Source: Endomychus coccineus (lineage: Eukaryota > Arthropoda > Insecta > Coleoptera > Endomychidae). From it: DNA of 64,000 bases. The translations under genes were made by a program, and so were the position numbers. The notes under the pieces are model-generated. The model was not told the DNA's origin. It made no database searches and saw only the letters and a program-made list of their open reading frames with translations. Positions 46,951 through 55,765 of this stretch are shown piece after piece (position 1 is the stretch's first letter; every line of letters begins with the position of its first letter). The stretch covers positions 53,890,039 to 53,954,038 of the forward strand of contig OY294067.1 of NCBI GenBank assembly GCA_958510875.1, written 5' to 3'.

Positions 46951-47953
46951 ATGTATGAAAATTACGAAAAATATGCTAAAGTGTTATTGGGAATCACATG
47001 AAGATGCACAGGCTGCCAGGAATATTTACTTTGACCGATACCCTGAAAGGAGACAACCGTTTCGGGATATGTTCACTAGATTGCAGTAAAACCTAGTTAA
47101 TTACGGTTCTTTTTCAAAACCAAGGACAAGAGTTTACGAAGCCAGGAATAGAGATAGAGAGTTAGAAGAAATAACAGTTTTGGGGGAAATACAAAATCAA
47201 CCCAATATTTCACTACGCAAAATGCAGTTGAATACAGGTATTCCAAAGACTACAGCAATGCGAATTCTAATAAAAAATAAATTCAAACCGTATAGAGTAA
47301 GAAAAGTTCACAAGTTACTACCAAATGACCTACAATTCCGGCTCGAATTCTGCCAATGGTATTTAGGAAAATGTGCTGAAAACTTAAACTTTGGACAGAA
47401 CATCATATGGACTGATGAAGCATGCGTTAGCAGCGCTGGTATTTTTAATGGATACAATACCTACAATTGGACTTTGGAAAATCCATATATTACAGTGGAG
47501 ACACAAAATCAAGGCCGATACAGTTTTAATGTTTGGGTCGGTATTTTTAGAGGAAGGTTTATCGGTCCCCATATCTATGAGGGTAACCTTACAGCAGCCC
47601 GATATGTGGAAATATTGCGGGAATTTGTCGAACCTATAATGGATGATTTGCCATTACAACAAATTGGACACGTATACTTCTAACAAGACGGGGCACCGTG
47701 TCATAACGCACACATTATAACGACGTATTTGAACGAAATATTTGGGGACAATAATTGGCTTGGCAACCGGGGTCCTGTTCATTGGGCGGCAAGATCCCCC
47801 GATCTTATGCCTCCAGATTTTTACCTCTGGGGAAGAATAAAGGACCTCACATGTAAACGGCATCCTGATTCCCATGCCTTTCGTTCAATACCTGCGGTAG
47901 AATTAATTAATGCTGTCAATAATGTTAGCGAAGTCAATTATGTTTCGATTTAA
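46951..47953 (+). pseudogene. DD41D-type transposase 2, broken
   Basis: The pieces are MYENYEKYAKVLLGIT, an early stop and frameshift, then DRYPERRQPFRDMFTRLQ with stop, then the long frame 47180-47683: HTH-like ISLRKMQLNTGIPKTTAMRI, first Asp in IIWTDEACVSSAG. A single TAA at 47681-47683 precedes QDGAPCHNAH; the same frame continues to ARSPDLMPPDFYLWG. I count 42 residues between the second and third Asp, one more than in the intact copy. Unlike that copy it has no intron before RYPERRQPF. It is dead from at least three lesions. Confidence 0.85.
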
Positions 47954-48094
47954 ATGGTGCTCAATTTGAACACATGTTGTAAATATGTATCAATACCTGC
48001 GGTAGAATTAATTAATGCTGTCAATAATGTTAGCGAAGTCAATTATGTTTCGATTTAAATGGTGCTCAATTTGAACACATGTTGTAAATATGTA
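47886..48094 (+). repeat. Tandem duplication, 2 x 105 bp
   Basis: The last codons of the transposase, its TAA and about 45 bp downstream are repeated head to tail; the copies start at 47886 and 47991 and look identical. It is a recent local duplication. Confidence 0.85.
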
Positions 48095-48515
48095 GTTTAA
48101 AAATGTAATATTTTTGTTCTTGTTATTCTGTTTTTTGATTAAATTAATGAGTTATTATAAAATAGGCACTAATTATTGTTTTCAACAGCAGTTATGTAGA
48201 ACTATTTTGTTTCGTATTCAGGCATGGCAACCCAGATTTTGATTATTCATCTAAAATAAGTCGAAAACAGCCACAAAATAAATGTTTTGAAAGGGAAGTA
48301 GCAACTATTATATATATTTGAAAAGAGAATTTTATTTCAAACACGAATATGTAAAAATATACAGGCTGGTCCATAAGAAAAAATACAAGTTTATGTCATA
48401 ACTTCAAAACCATATTTTTCAATAAAAAACAAGGAACACCATTAGATTCCTTTCAAAAAAGTGTCTAAAGAATGTTTTCACAGAAATCAGAAATATTCAT
48501 AAGCAAGCAAGTTGT

Positions 48516-48890
48516 TAATTATTATTACTGAAATAATATAATAGTTTGAGTGAGGTTATATATTAACAGTAAGGAACGCAGACGTCTGTCTCTATGGTAA
48601 CTCCTAAGAAATATTGAAAATAAATAGTAAATGTAGATTTGACCAATGATTTACATCATAAGCTTGATTATTGATGACCTATGAGCAAACATTCAGCGAC
48701 GCTACTTTTGTAGTGTAATCTAAATCTTCAACTAAGGTACCAAGGAATAGCTATGAATCAAGATGTACTGATCAAAGCATCAAAATCATATGTGGCTCGA
48801 ACAGGCTTGATAGAATCTTCTGAATTTATACTGTGTTTTAAGTTTGAATACTTTTTATTCAAGAGACTCCTAACACTTCTTGGGATATTC
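48516..48890. other. Spacer between transposons
   Basis: No feature was recognised between the truncated DD41D element and the mariner complex. Confidence 0.4.
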
Positions 48891-49119
48891 TACGAGGGCA
48901 AGGTGGAAAGTCCCTGAAAAATAAAACAGATGGCGCCACAGTCGAAAATCCCATGTGACATTTGTGATGTACCATCTTTAATTACATCGCATTAAAATTT
49001 TCACATTGATATGTCATTCAGTTCCGTTTTGACACCCATCGAAAGCAAGCAGAGTTGAAGATTTTATATATAAAAATTCTCGGGAAATAGGTCACAATAA
49101 CACTTTGTTTTAACTATTC

Positions 49120-49161
49120 GTCTTTACGTACGTTTCGGTCTCACGACCATCATCAGAAGAC
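49120..49161 (-). ncRNA. Hammerhead ribozyme, inverted copy in PLE 5' flank
   Basis: Reverse complement of the motif at 49449-49490, complete with GTCTT, CTGATGA, GGTC-GTGA-GACC, GAAA, CGTACGTA and AAGAC. It lies in the inverted partial PLTR, so it would act only in antisense transcripts. Confidence 0.7.
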
Positions 49162-49188
49162 TCACTATGTCTAAAAAGTCTCTATGTC

Positions 49189-49569
49189 ACTTGACAAATA
49201 ACTTCGTTCTTCTCATTTGTTGTGAGAATACCAATCAATATGCACTCATATATTTTAATAATATTACTGAATAGCGGATTCTTACTACAAAAAATAATTT
49301 TTATACATCAATTCTGACGATACAATTTCGATTATTCGTGGTTCTGTTCGTTTCGACGGCGTGGGCTCTTTTAATTGAAGTTAAATTGTGCGATTTGGAC
49401 GCTTGTTTTATAATTAGTTTTAATAAACCCCCTTTTTAGACATAGTGAGTCTTCTGATGATGGTCGTGAGACCGAAACGTACGTAAAGACGAATAGTTAA
49501 AACAAAGTGTTATTGTGACCTATTTCCCGAGAATTTTTATATATAATTCATACTGGGTCAAGAATCTTA
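49189..49569 (+). repeat. PLE 5' PLTR
   Basis: This 381-bp terminal repeat runs from ACTTGACAAATAACTTCG to GGGTCAAGAATCTTA. It is indistinguishable from 52153-52533 when read side by side, and includes a hammerhead motif near its 3' part. Confidence 0.92.
49449..49490 (+). ncRNA. Hammerhead ribozyme in PLE 5' PLTR
   Basis: The elements in order: helix I strand GTCTT (49449-49453), core CTGATGA (49454-49460), an extra T, helix II GGTC / GACC with loop GTGA (49462-49473), core GAAA (49474-49477), minimal helix III CGTACGT (to 49484), cleavage base A (49485), and helix I strand AAGAC (49486-49490). All conserved core bases are present. Hammerheads with tiny helix III are known from PLE terminal repeats, where they self-process RNA, often as dimers. 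The unpaired T after CTGATGA is unusual but recurs in every copy. Confidence 0.8.
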
Positions 49570-49600
49570 CTATTATTTCGGCTGGGATATAAGCCTTAAT

Positions 49601-52009
49601 ATGGAAGGAACAACCACCTATCCTAAAGTTTTGAAGGAATACGGAAAGTTAATGAAGATACTAGCAAGAGAGAAGAATCGTAGAATATTTCTGGTAAGAT
49701 GTAGGAATTTGCAAGCTTATCCAAATTTCATAATATCTAAATCAAAGGAGAATATGTTTAGCAAGTTGCTAAATAAGAAGGCGTACGCAAAATTATTAAA
49801 TTCTTTTCAAAAAAACTGTTTGAACCTGTGCATTAAAGAAGCATGTGCAATTGTAGCTGAGGTTGAAAACAAAATCAAACTGGTTAAACAAACCTGTCAT
49901 CAAAATTTTGATAGCAACTTTATATCGCAATTTTTTCAAATTCAGCATAACAATTTCGAAAAAAATTTCAACAAAATCAAAGCCATTCAATCTAAAAAGA
50001 TAAATAATTTGATGAAAGACGTAACATATGAAAAAAAGAATATCAATGAACAATGGTTGAAAAATCTAACTGACATAAAAATTCCGGATGAGGTGCAGCA
50101 CACGTTAAGTTTAGGTCCGAAATTTGCATTGCCTAATAACAATAATAAACTGCCTATCGATAATATTATTGCAAATTTAGAATGCGGAATTAGGAATAAA
50201 AATGTAGAAGAGAAAAACGAAATTAGAAACAAAGTTTGCAACATCTTGACAAACAAAAAGAACAAACAGAAGGCAGAAGTAGGGATTGCAAAGAATCGTT
50301 TTAACTATCATACAAAAATAACAAAAGATTTCTTAGATGCTAACCCTCAAATATTAGTTTTGAACGCGGATAAATGTAATAAAACCGTCATAATGCATAG
50401 AAATGACTATGAAAACAAAATAGGAAACCTTTTAAATGATGAAACAACTTATAAAAAATTAAAATCTGATCCTACTTTATCAGTACAAAACAACATGAAT
50501 AAATTGATAAATAAATGGCATAAGAATAAGATAATCCCTATTGAATTAAAAAATAAATTAATTTGCCATAATGGGCTAGCACCTTATATCTATGGGCTTC
50601 CCAAACTGCATAAAAATGATATACCTCTAAGACCCATTGTTAGTAATATTGGAGCGCCCACTTACAATTTATCAAAATTTCTATCAAAATCTATCAATAA
50701 TATAATAGGAAAAAATGAATTCTATGTAAAAGATTCATGGCACTTTAATGAATTTATAAAAAATCAATCCGTACCCGTAAACCATCAACTGATTTCCTTG
50801 GACGTTGTTTCTTTATTTACAAATATACCTGTTGTTTTGGCATTGAATAGCATCAAAAAACGTTGGGCAGAGATTAAAAACCACACACCTCTAGATCAAT
50901 CGGAATTTATAAATGCTGTAAAATTTTGTTTAGAATGCACATACTTTCAGTATGGTGAGCAATTTTTTGGACAAATATTCGGCACAGCAATGGGATCTCC
51001 TATTTCAGCTACCATTGCTAACCTCGTTATGGAGTGCCTAGAGGAATCTGTTATGAGTTCATTAGATTTTCGGCCTGTATTCTTTAAACGGTATGTAGAC
51101 GATTGCCTTATGTGTGTTCCCAACGATAAAATTCAATATGTAATTGATAAATTTAACAATTTTCACTGTAAACTTCAATTCACTTGTGAAATAGAATTAA
51201 ACAATAACATAAATTTCCTAGATATGAACATTAGGCATGATGCTGATGGAAAAATAAAAACCTCTTGGTTTACTAAAGAAGTATGGTCTCAACGTTATCT
51301 TCACTTCAATTCCGTTGCACCAGCTTGTTATAAAAAAAGTGTCATAAACAGCCTTACAGATCGCGCGATAAAATTGTCCCACGCAGATGACCGCCCCAAA
51401 AATTTAAAAATTGTTCGTACTACACTAGAATTGAATGGCTACCCAAAAACTTTTTTCAATCCTATCATTAAAGAAAGAATAAACAAAATCTATAATCGTT
51501 CGTCTGATAAAAATAACATAAAAGGTAATACAGACAATTTTATAACTCTACCTTACATTCCGGAGACCTCAGAGAAAATCAAAAAATGTTTGAAAAAGTA
51601 CGATATAAATGTTGCGCATAAACCTACTAACTGTGTTGGGAAATATTTCTCAAATCTAAAACCGTTAATACCCAAAGATAAACAAACCCACACAGTGTAT
51701 AAATTGAATTGTTTAGATTGTGATGGAACCTATACTGGAATCTCTAAACAATATTTACAAAAAAGAATGTACGGCCATAAATATAGCACAAGAAATAACA
51801 ACTTAGAAAATTCCACCGCCCTTGCTAAGCATTGCTTTGATTATAACCATCAATTTGATTACAAAAATGTTAATATCTTAACTAAGGAAACCAATTATTA
51901 TAAAAGATCTATCCTGGAGATGATTCACATAAAACGGGACCCGAAATCTGTAAATCATAGGGTAGACACACAAAATCTAAGTCATATTTATACTAATTTG
52001 ATTAAATAA
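49601..52009 (+). CDS. Penelope-like reverse transcriptase with GIY-YIG endonuclease
   Basis: This intact 802-aa ORF begins MEGTTTYPKV 31 bp after the 5' PLTR. Residues 1-320 are Lys/Asn-rich without a named domain. The reverse transcriptase follows: YGLPKLHK (about 331), LDVVSLFTNIP (about 400) with the first catalytic Asp, GTAMGSPISATIANL (about 461) and RYVDDC (about 497) with the Asp pair. The C-terminus carries a GIY-YIG nuclease: HTVYKLNC, TYTGISKQYLQKRMYGH (about 697-726) and a later Glu in SILEMIH (about 773). PLE proteins copy their RNA at a nicked target. No frameshift or stop is present, so it may be active. The same C-terminus is found truncated at 10645-10798. Confidence 0.93.
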   Translation: MEGTTTYPKVLKEYGKLMKILAREKNRRIFLVRCRNLQAYPNFIISKSKENMFSKLLNKKAYAKLLNSFQKNCLNLCIKEACAIVAEVENKIKLVKQTCHQNFDSNFISQFFQIQHNNFEKNFNKIKAIQSKKINNLMKDVTYEKKNINEQWLKNLTDIKIPDEVQHTLSLGPKFALPNNNNKLPIDNIIANLECGIRNKNVEEKNEIRNKVCNILTNKKNKQKAEVGIAKNRFNYHTKITKDFLDANPQILVLNADKCNKTVIMHRNDYENKIGNLLNDETTYKKLKSDPTLSVQNNMNKLINKWHKNKIIPIELKNKLICHNGLAPYIYGLPKLHKNDIPLRPIVSNIGAPTYNLSKFLSKSINNIIGKNEFYVKDSWHFNEFIKNQSVPVNHQLISLDVVSLFTNIPVVLALNSIKKRWAEIKNHTPLDQSEFINAVKFCLECTYFQYGEQFFGQIFGTAMGSPISATIANLVMECLEESVMSSLDFRPVFFKRYVDDCLMCVPNDKIQYVIDKFNNFHCKLQFTCEIELNNNINFLDMNIRHDADGKIKTSWFTKEVWSQRYLHFNSVAPACYKKSVINSLTDRAIKLSHADDRPKNLKIVRTTLELNGYPKTFFNPIIKERINKIYNRSSDKNNIKGNTDNFITLPYIPETSEKIKKCLKKYDINVAHKPTNCVGKYFSNLKPLIPKDKQTHTVYKLNCLDCDGTYTGISKQYLQKRMYGHKYSTRNNNLENSTALAKHCFDYNHQFDYKNVNILTKETNYYKRSILEMIHIKRDPKSVNHRVDTQNLSHIYTNLIK

Positions 52010-52152
52010 TCTCTTGCAAATTCTTACATACGTCTTTATAAGTGTAGAAAATGTTTTTAGGAAGAATTCGTAATGTTATTTCCCAGTACAGGTCTGAAAC
52101 CTTTCTTAAGTGCCATGTCATAAATCCTACACATCTGGTTTCGAAAGTAGAT

Positions 52153-52533
52153 ACTTGACAAATAACTTCGTTCTTCTCATTTGTTGTGAGAATACCAATC
52201 AATATGCACTCATATATTTTAATAATATTACTGAATAGCGGATTCTTACTACAAAAAATAATTTTTATACATCAATTCTGACGATACAATTTCGATTATT
52301 CGTGGTTCTGTTCGTTTCGACGGCGTGGGCTCTTTTAATTGAAGTTAAATTGTGCGATTTGGACGCTTGTTTTATAATTAGTTTTAATAAACCCCCTTTT
52401 TAGACATAGTGAGTCTTCTGATGATGGTCGTGAGACCGAAACGTACGTAAAGACGAATAGTTAAAACAAAGTGTTATTGTGACCTATTTCCCGAGAATTT
52501 TTATATATAATTCATACTGGGTCAAGAATCTTA
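52153..52533 (+). repeat. PLE 3' PLTR
   Basis: Direct repeat of 49189-49569, offset by exactly 2,964 bp, followed by the target duplication at 52536. Confidence 0.92.
52413..52454 (+). ncRNA. Hammerhead ribozyme in PLE 3' PLTR
   Basis: Identical to the motif at 49449-49490. Having one in each PLTR would let a transcript crossing both be cut at matching sites. Confidence 0.8.
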
Positions 52534-52869
52534 TTGTTGAAGATTTTTGTAAACATGGAAAAATAGTTATTTTTGTATTAAGTGAGTAAAATGAGTGTTT
52601 TTGGCAGGTCGAGGCCAAAAATTCTCTCGAATGTGCCATGAAAACATGCATTTTATACACGAAATACAAACAACATTTTTTGTACAACAGTGAATGTGAA
52701 TTTACATCGTCTGAAATATATTGAAAATAAATACTTCCAATATAATTTCACAGCATCCAGTGGTCTTTCTGTGTCGTTACTATAGAAACGGTTTGTTGGC
52801 ACGCCGCGTGTTCGACTGTTTGACTGTGTTTGCTCGTAGTTGCTTCAATTTCAAGTTATTTTCAAGAAG

Positions 52870-53467
52870 ATGGATGTTGATTATGATAGTGGTAGTGATA
52901 CCCCATCAGACATATCTGAGAAAGCAAATGCAATAGTATCTAATATTTTACCGGCCAAATCCAAGTTAGTATATGAGAAAACATATGACCAATTTCGTGA
53001 ATGGTGCGACAAGAAACATGTAAAAAAGGTTTCTGAAAATGTTCTTATATGTTATTTTGAGGAAAAATCAAAAATTATAAAACCTCCTACGTTATGGAGT
53101 GTTTACTCGATGTGGAAAAGTACATTGAATGTTAAGGAAAATATTGATATAAGGAAGTTTTCAAAATTGGTCCCTCTCATTAAGAACAAAAGCGTCGGAT
53201 ACCGAGGAAAGAAATCTAAAGTTTTATCAAGGGATGATATAAATAAATTTATTCAAGATGTTGGTAACGAAACAAATTTACTTTATAAGATACAGATATA
53301 ATCATAATTTTGTAAGATTAGTAGTAATTTCAATATTTTTTATTTGTAGGTTGTCCTAATTTTGGGTATCAGCGGTGCTTGTCGCCGTGAAGAATTATTA
53401 CATATAACTATTGATGCCATTGAAGATGCTGGATCTATATTGATTGTTAAAATACCTGATGATACCA
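52870..53467 (+). pseudogene. Crypton-like tyrosine recombinase, 5' fragment in mariner
   Basis: The frame starts MDVDYDSGSDTPSD at 52870 and continues LVYEKTYDQFREWCDKKH, FEEKSKIIKPPTLWSVYSMW, FSKLVPLIKNKSVG and LSRDDINKFIQDV. After LLYKIQ a short intron (about 53299-53349, acceptor ATTTGTAG, donor apparently mutated from GT to AT) leads to VVLILGISGACRREELLHI. There the Arg in GACRREE is the first catalytic Arg of tyrosine recombinases. It then fuses to mariner sequence at about 53467 and lacks the His-Arg-Tyr part. The 300 bp upstream probably are its own 5' region. The intron seen in the relative at 21989-22047 is absent at the equivalent place. Confidence 0.7.
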
Positions 53468-54470
53468 AGAAATCGTCGATATTGGACGATCGGCGAGTTA
53501 AAGTGCACGAGATTGCTGAGGTTATGGGCGTCTCAACCGAACGGGTACGGAACATTTTGCATGAATTTTTGAATATGAGAAAGCTATCTGCCAGGTGGGT
53601 GCCGCATTTGCTCCCTGTTGACAATAACCGCTACCGTGTGACAACCAGAGAGATGTAAGAATAGAAAACGCTAAAGGATATATTAGTGACTGGACTTAAT
53701 GAATTTAGAGCCGCGGAGTGGGGATGAATGAGTTACCAAGCTTCCCATACCATAAAATTTTTCTCTGTACGAACCAGAGAGATTCTTACATCTCTCTGGT
53801 ACGAACTACACTAGCGGAAGACTCGACGTCGAAAGAACGAATTGTGAATGCCGCGCATAGAGTACGGGAGAAAAAAATTTGTTGGAGGGGAGAAATCGGT
53901 TACTATTCTCTTTTTTCAATCCCGGTCACTCGATTACCATAGGCTTTTATAGGACTAGCGCTTTCTATTCTTACATCTCTCTGATGACAACTTCAGTGTT
54001 TGGCGATGTTCAAGCGCAATAAGAAGGACTTTTTGCGTCGTTTCGTAACCGTGGACGAAACATGGATACATCACAACACACCAGAGACCAAAGAACAGTC
54101 GGAACAGTGGACTTGTCCTGGCGAATCGAAGTCGAAAAAGGTCAAAGTGGGTTTATCGGCCTATAAAGACGTGGCGAGTTTTTTTGGGATGTACACGGTA
54201 TCGTCCATATCGATTACCTTGAAAAGGGCAAAACGATCACCGGCGTATATTATGCAGAGCTGTTGGATCGATTCGACGCCGATTTGAAGCGAAAGCGGCT
54301 TGGCAAAGAAAAAAGAGCTCTTCCACTGGCACATAAGTCCGCAGTTGCAATGGCAAAATTGCATGAATTGCGCTACTTTGGCTTCAACGATGAGGTCATC
54401 GCTGAAACAAACGCCTATTTTGAAGGATTGCCGAAACCGAAAGTATTTGGAAGAGAACGAAAAAATTAGA
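53467..54470 (+). pseudogene. mariner transposase 2, broken
   Basis: It lacks the N-terminal third. From 53483 it reads LDDRRVKVHEIAEVMGVS, then NMRKLSARWVPHLLPVDN; it is split by the MITE and resumes AMFKRNKKDFLRRFVTVDET with WIHHNTPETKEQS. A frameshift near 54170 leads into YLEKGKTITGVYYAELLDRF and DADLKRKR. The second catalytic region is destroyed and a deletion joins HELRYFG to FNDEVIAETNAYFEGLPK, removing the third Asp. No activity is possible. Confidence 0.85.
53646..53983. mobile_element. hAT-type MITE
   Basis: The element is 338 bp with inverted ends CAGAGAGATGTAAGAATAG and its complement, flanked by 8 bp that match at 7 of 8 positions (GTGACAAC and ATGACAAC), as hAT elements produce. 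A second, internal inverted pair of the same end motif lies at about 53767-53801 (CCAGAGAGATTC, ATCTCTCTGG). Removing it restores the mariner reading VTT-SVFGDVQ region. Non-coding. Confidence 0.8.
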
Positions 54471-54589
54471 TAAACGTTGGACGAAGTGTATTGGGCTACA
54501 AAGAGATTATGTTGAGAAATAAAATAAGTTTAGACCAAATAAATCATTTCTTGTTTAATTTTTCAGTGACTTTTCAACTTGCCCTCGTA

Positions 54590-55459
54590 TTTTATGCCAC
54601 CTTAATTATTCCTCTTAGTATATTACTGCAAGAAATCGAATGAATGAAATTGCCAATTTGTTGTGTGGCTATTGGAACGTTTACAATATCGAATTGAAAA
54701 TCATAAAAAACAGATGTAAATCAATATCTCCATTTTCAATGGGAACAAAATAGAATGGAAGAGCAGATTCTGCGGTTATTTAGAACAAATGGAGCGTCGA
54801 TTAGACGAATATGGTCGAGTTTAATGAAAACGTATCGAACGAAAAGAGTTTATTACCGTTCATTTCTATTTGAATTGAAGGTTTTCACGAAAAATAGGGT
54901 TATAATTACTAACACAACAGTTCAAGAGAAACCCTACTTCGATTCTATACAAATTAGAGTCAGCATTTTCAATCAAGTTTGCTACACAATTAATTCAAAA
55001 CCGCTGTGATCAATTGATCACGAGATGCTGGTTAAGTTGGATTTGGTTAAATGCTTTTAATTACTCAACCAATTTCATAATGAACTTGAAGTAGTTTTGA
55101 TTTTTAAAGTGTATTAACTTATATTTTATGTTTCAATATCTGAGAATTCGTTATTTCATATAAGTTCTTCCGATTCTGATGATAAGACTAAAACATATAA
55201 GAAAAGGAAGAATGTATGGTATAATCACTTATCTGCATACATGAGATATATTAAATATCATCTGATTATTTTCAGAGGAGGTTGCAATGTTGCATTTCAA
55301 ATTTACTTCAATTGTTCATATATCATGCTAAGTAGTAGAAACTTGCAAATTGTCGTTGCTGATTTTATTGGAGTTTCATGATTTTCTGTTTGCAGAAAAA
55401 TTATCAGGGTATCATATGTTATTGCAGTATTAACACGTTTTAGATTGTTTATGACTACC
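54590..55459. other. Spacer, short dispersed repeat
   Basis: GATCAATTGATCACG followed by TGGTTAAGTTGGAT at 55011-55042 recurs at 28932-28982, just outside the LINE tail. The 84-aa ORF at 54755-55009 is not recognised. Nothing else seen. Confidence 0.4.
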
Positions 55460-55497
55460 TTCAGCAGAGATCCTTTAGTAACGTTGTAAACTTCCTC

Positions 55498-55544
55498 GTT
55501 CCACTGATGAGCTCTATGAGAAGAGCGAAACAGCTGTCTGGAAC
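55498..55544 (+). ncRNA. Hammerhead ribozyme, second type
   Basis: Helix I GTTCCA (55498-55503), CTGATGA (55504-55510), helix II GCTCT / AGAGC with a 6-base loop (55511-55526), GAAA (55527-55530), palindromic minimal helix III CAGCTGT (to 55537), cleavage base C (55538), helix I TGGAAC (55539-55544). Every helix pairs without mismatch and every core base is canonical. The surrounding sequence (55460-55640) recurs in degenerate, partly inverted form at 11586-11710, so it belongs to a repeat, probably the PLTR of another PLE family. Confidence 0.8.
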
Positions 55545-55765
55545 TACAAGTTTGTGACGTTACTGTTCGATCTGGACTAGAAAGATATTATCATTGTTAT
55601 CTGGGTATATTCATATATTCATTTGTTTCTAATTCTCTTGCATTTAACACATTGTTATAAATTGTGGATGATGAAACAATTAGTAGCGCAATTCCGTTGT
55701 CCTGGTAGTCTAGTCTACATCGATTCAGAAATGTTTAAAATACTTCCCTCAGACTATGTACTATG

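Larger units (their letters stand above)
46317..48515 (+). mobile_element. DD41D-type transposon 2, right end truncated
   Basis: The left end CAGAGTGGTCCAAATTGG follows TA (46315-46316). The long left inverted repeat runs to about 46816. Its partner covers about 48195-48515 and stops short by about 190 bp, so the right terminus is lost. The outer 341 bp of the left arm (46317-46657) form a module bounded by CAGAGTGGTCC and GGACCACCCTG, exactly as in the element at 6004-8376. Confidence 0.8.
49066..52535 (+). mobile_element. Penelope-like element, full length
   Basis: The element is flanked by a 12-bp target duplication, GTTGAAGATTTT (49054-49065 and 52536-52547). In order: a short inverted partial terminal repeat (about 49066-49170), a 381-bp PLTR (49189-49569), the 802-aa ORF, and the second PLTR (52153-52533). 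The two PLTRs appear identical. That arrangement of direct PLTRs plus a partial inverted copy is typical for PLEs and indicates a recent insertion, into mariner 2. Confidence 0.92.
48893..54587 (+). mobile_element. mariner element 2 carrying nested insertions
   Basis: The left TIR CGAGGGCAAGGTGG starts after TA at 48891-48892; the right TIR ends AACTTGCCCTCG at 54587 before TA. Between them the mariner is interrupted by a PLE (49066-52535), a tyrosine-recombinase fragment (about 52560-53467) and a hAT-like MITE (53646-53983). Remaining mariner pieces are 48893-49065, about 52536-52560, 53467-53645 and 53984-54587. Confidence 0.85.
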
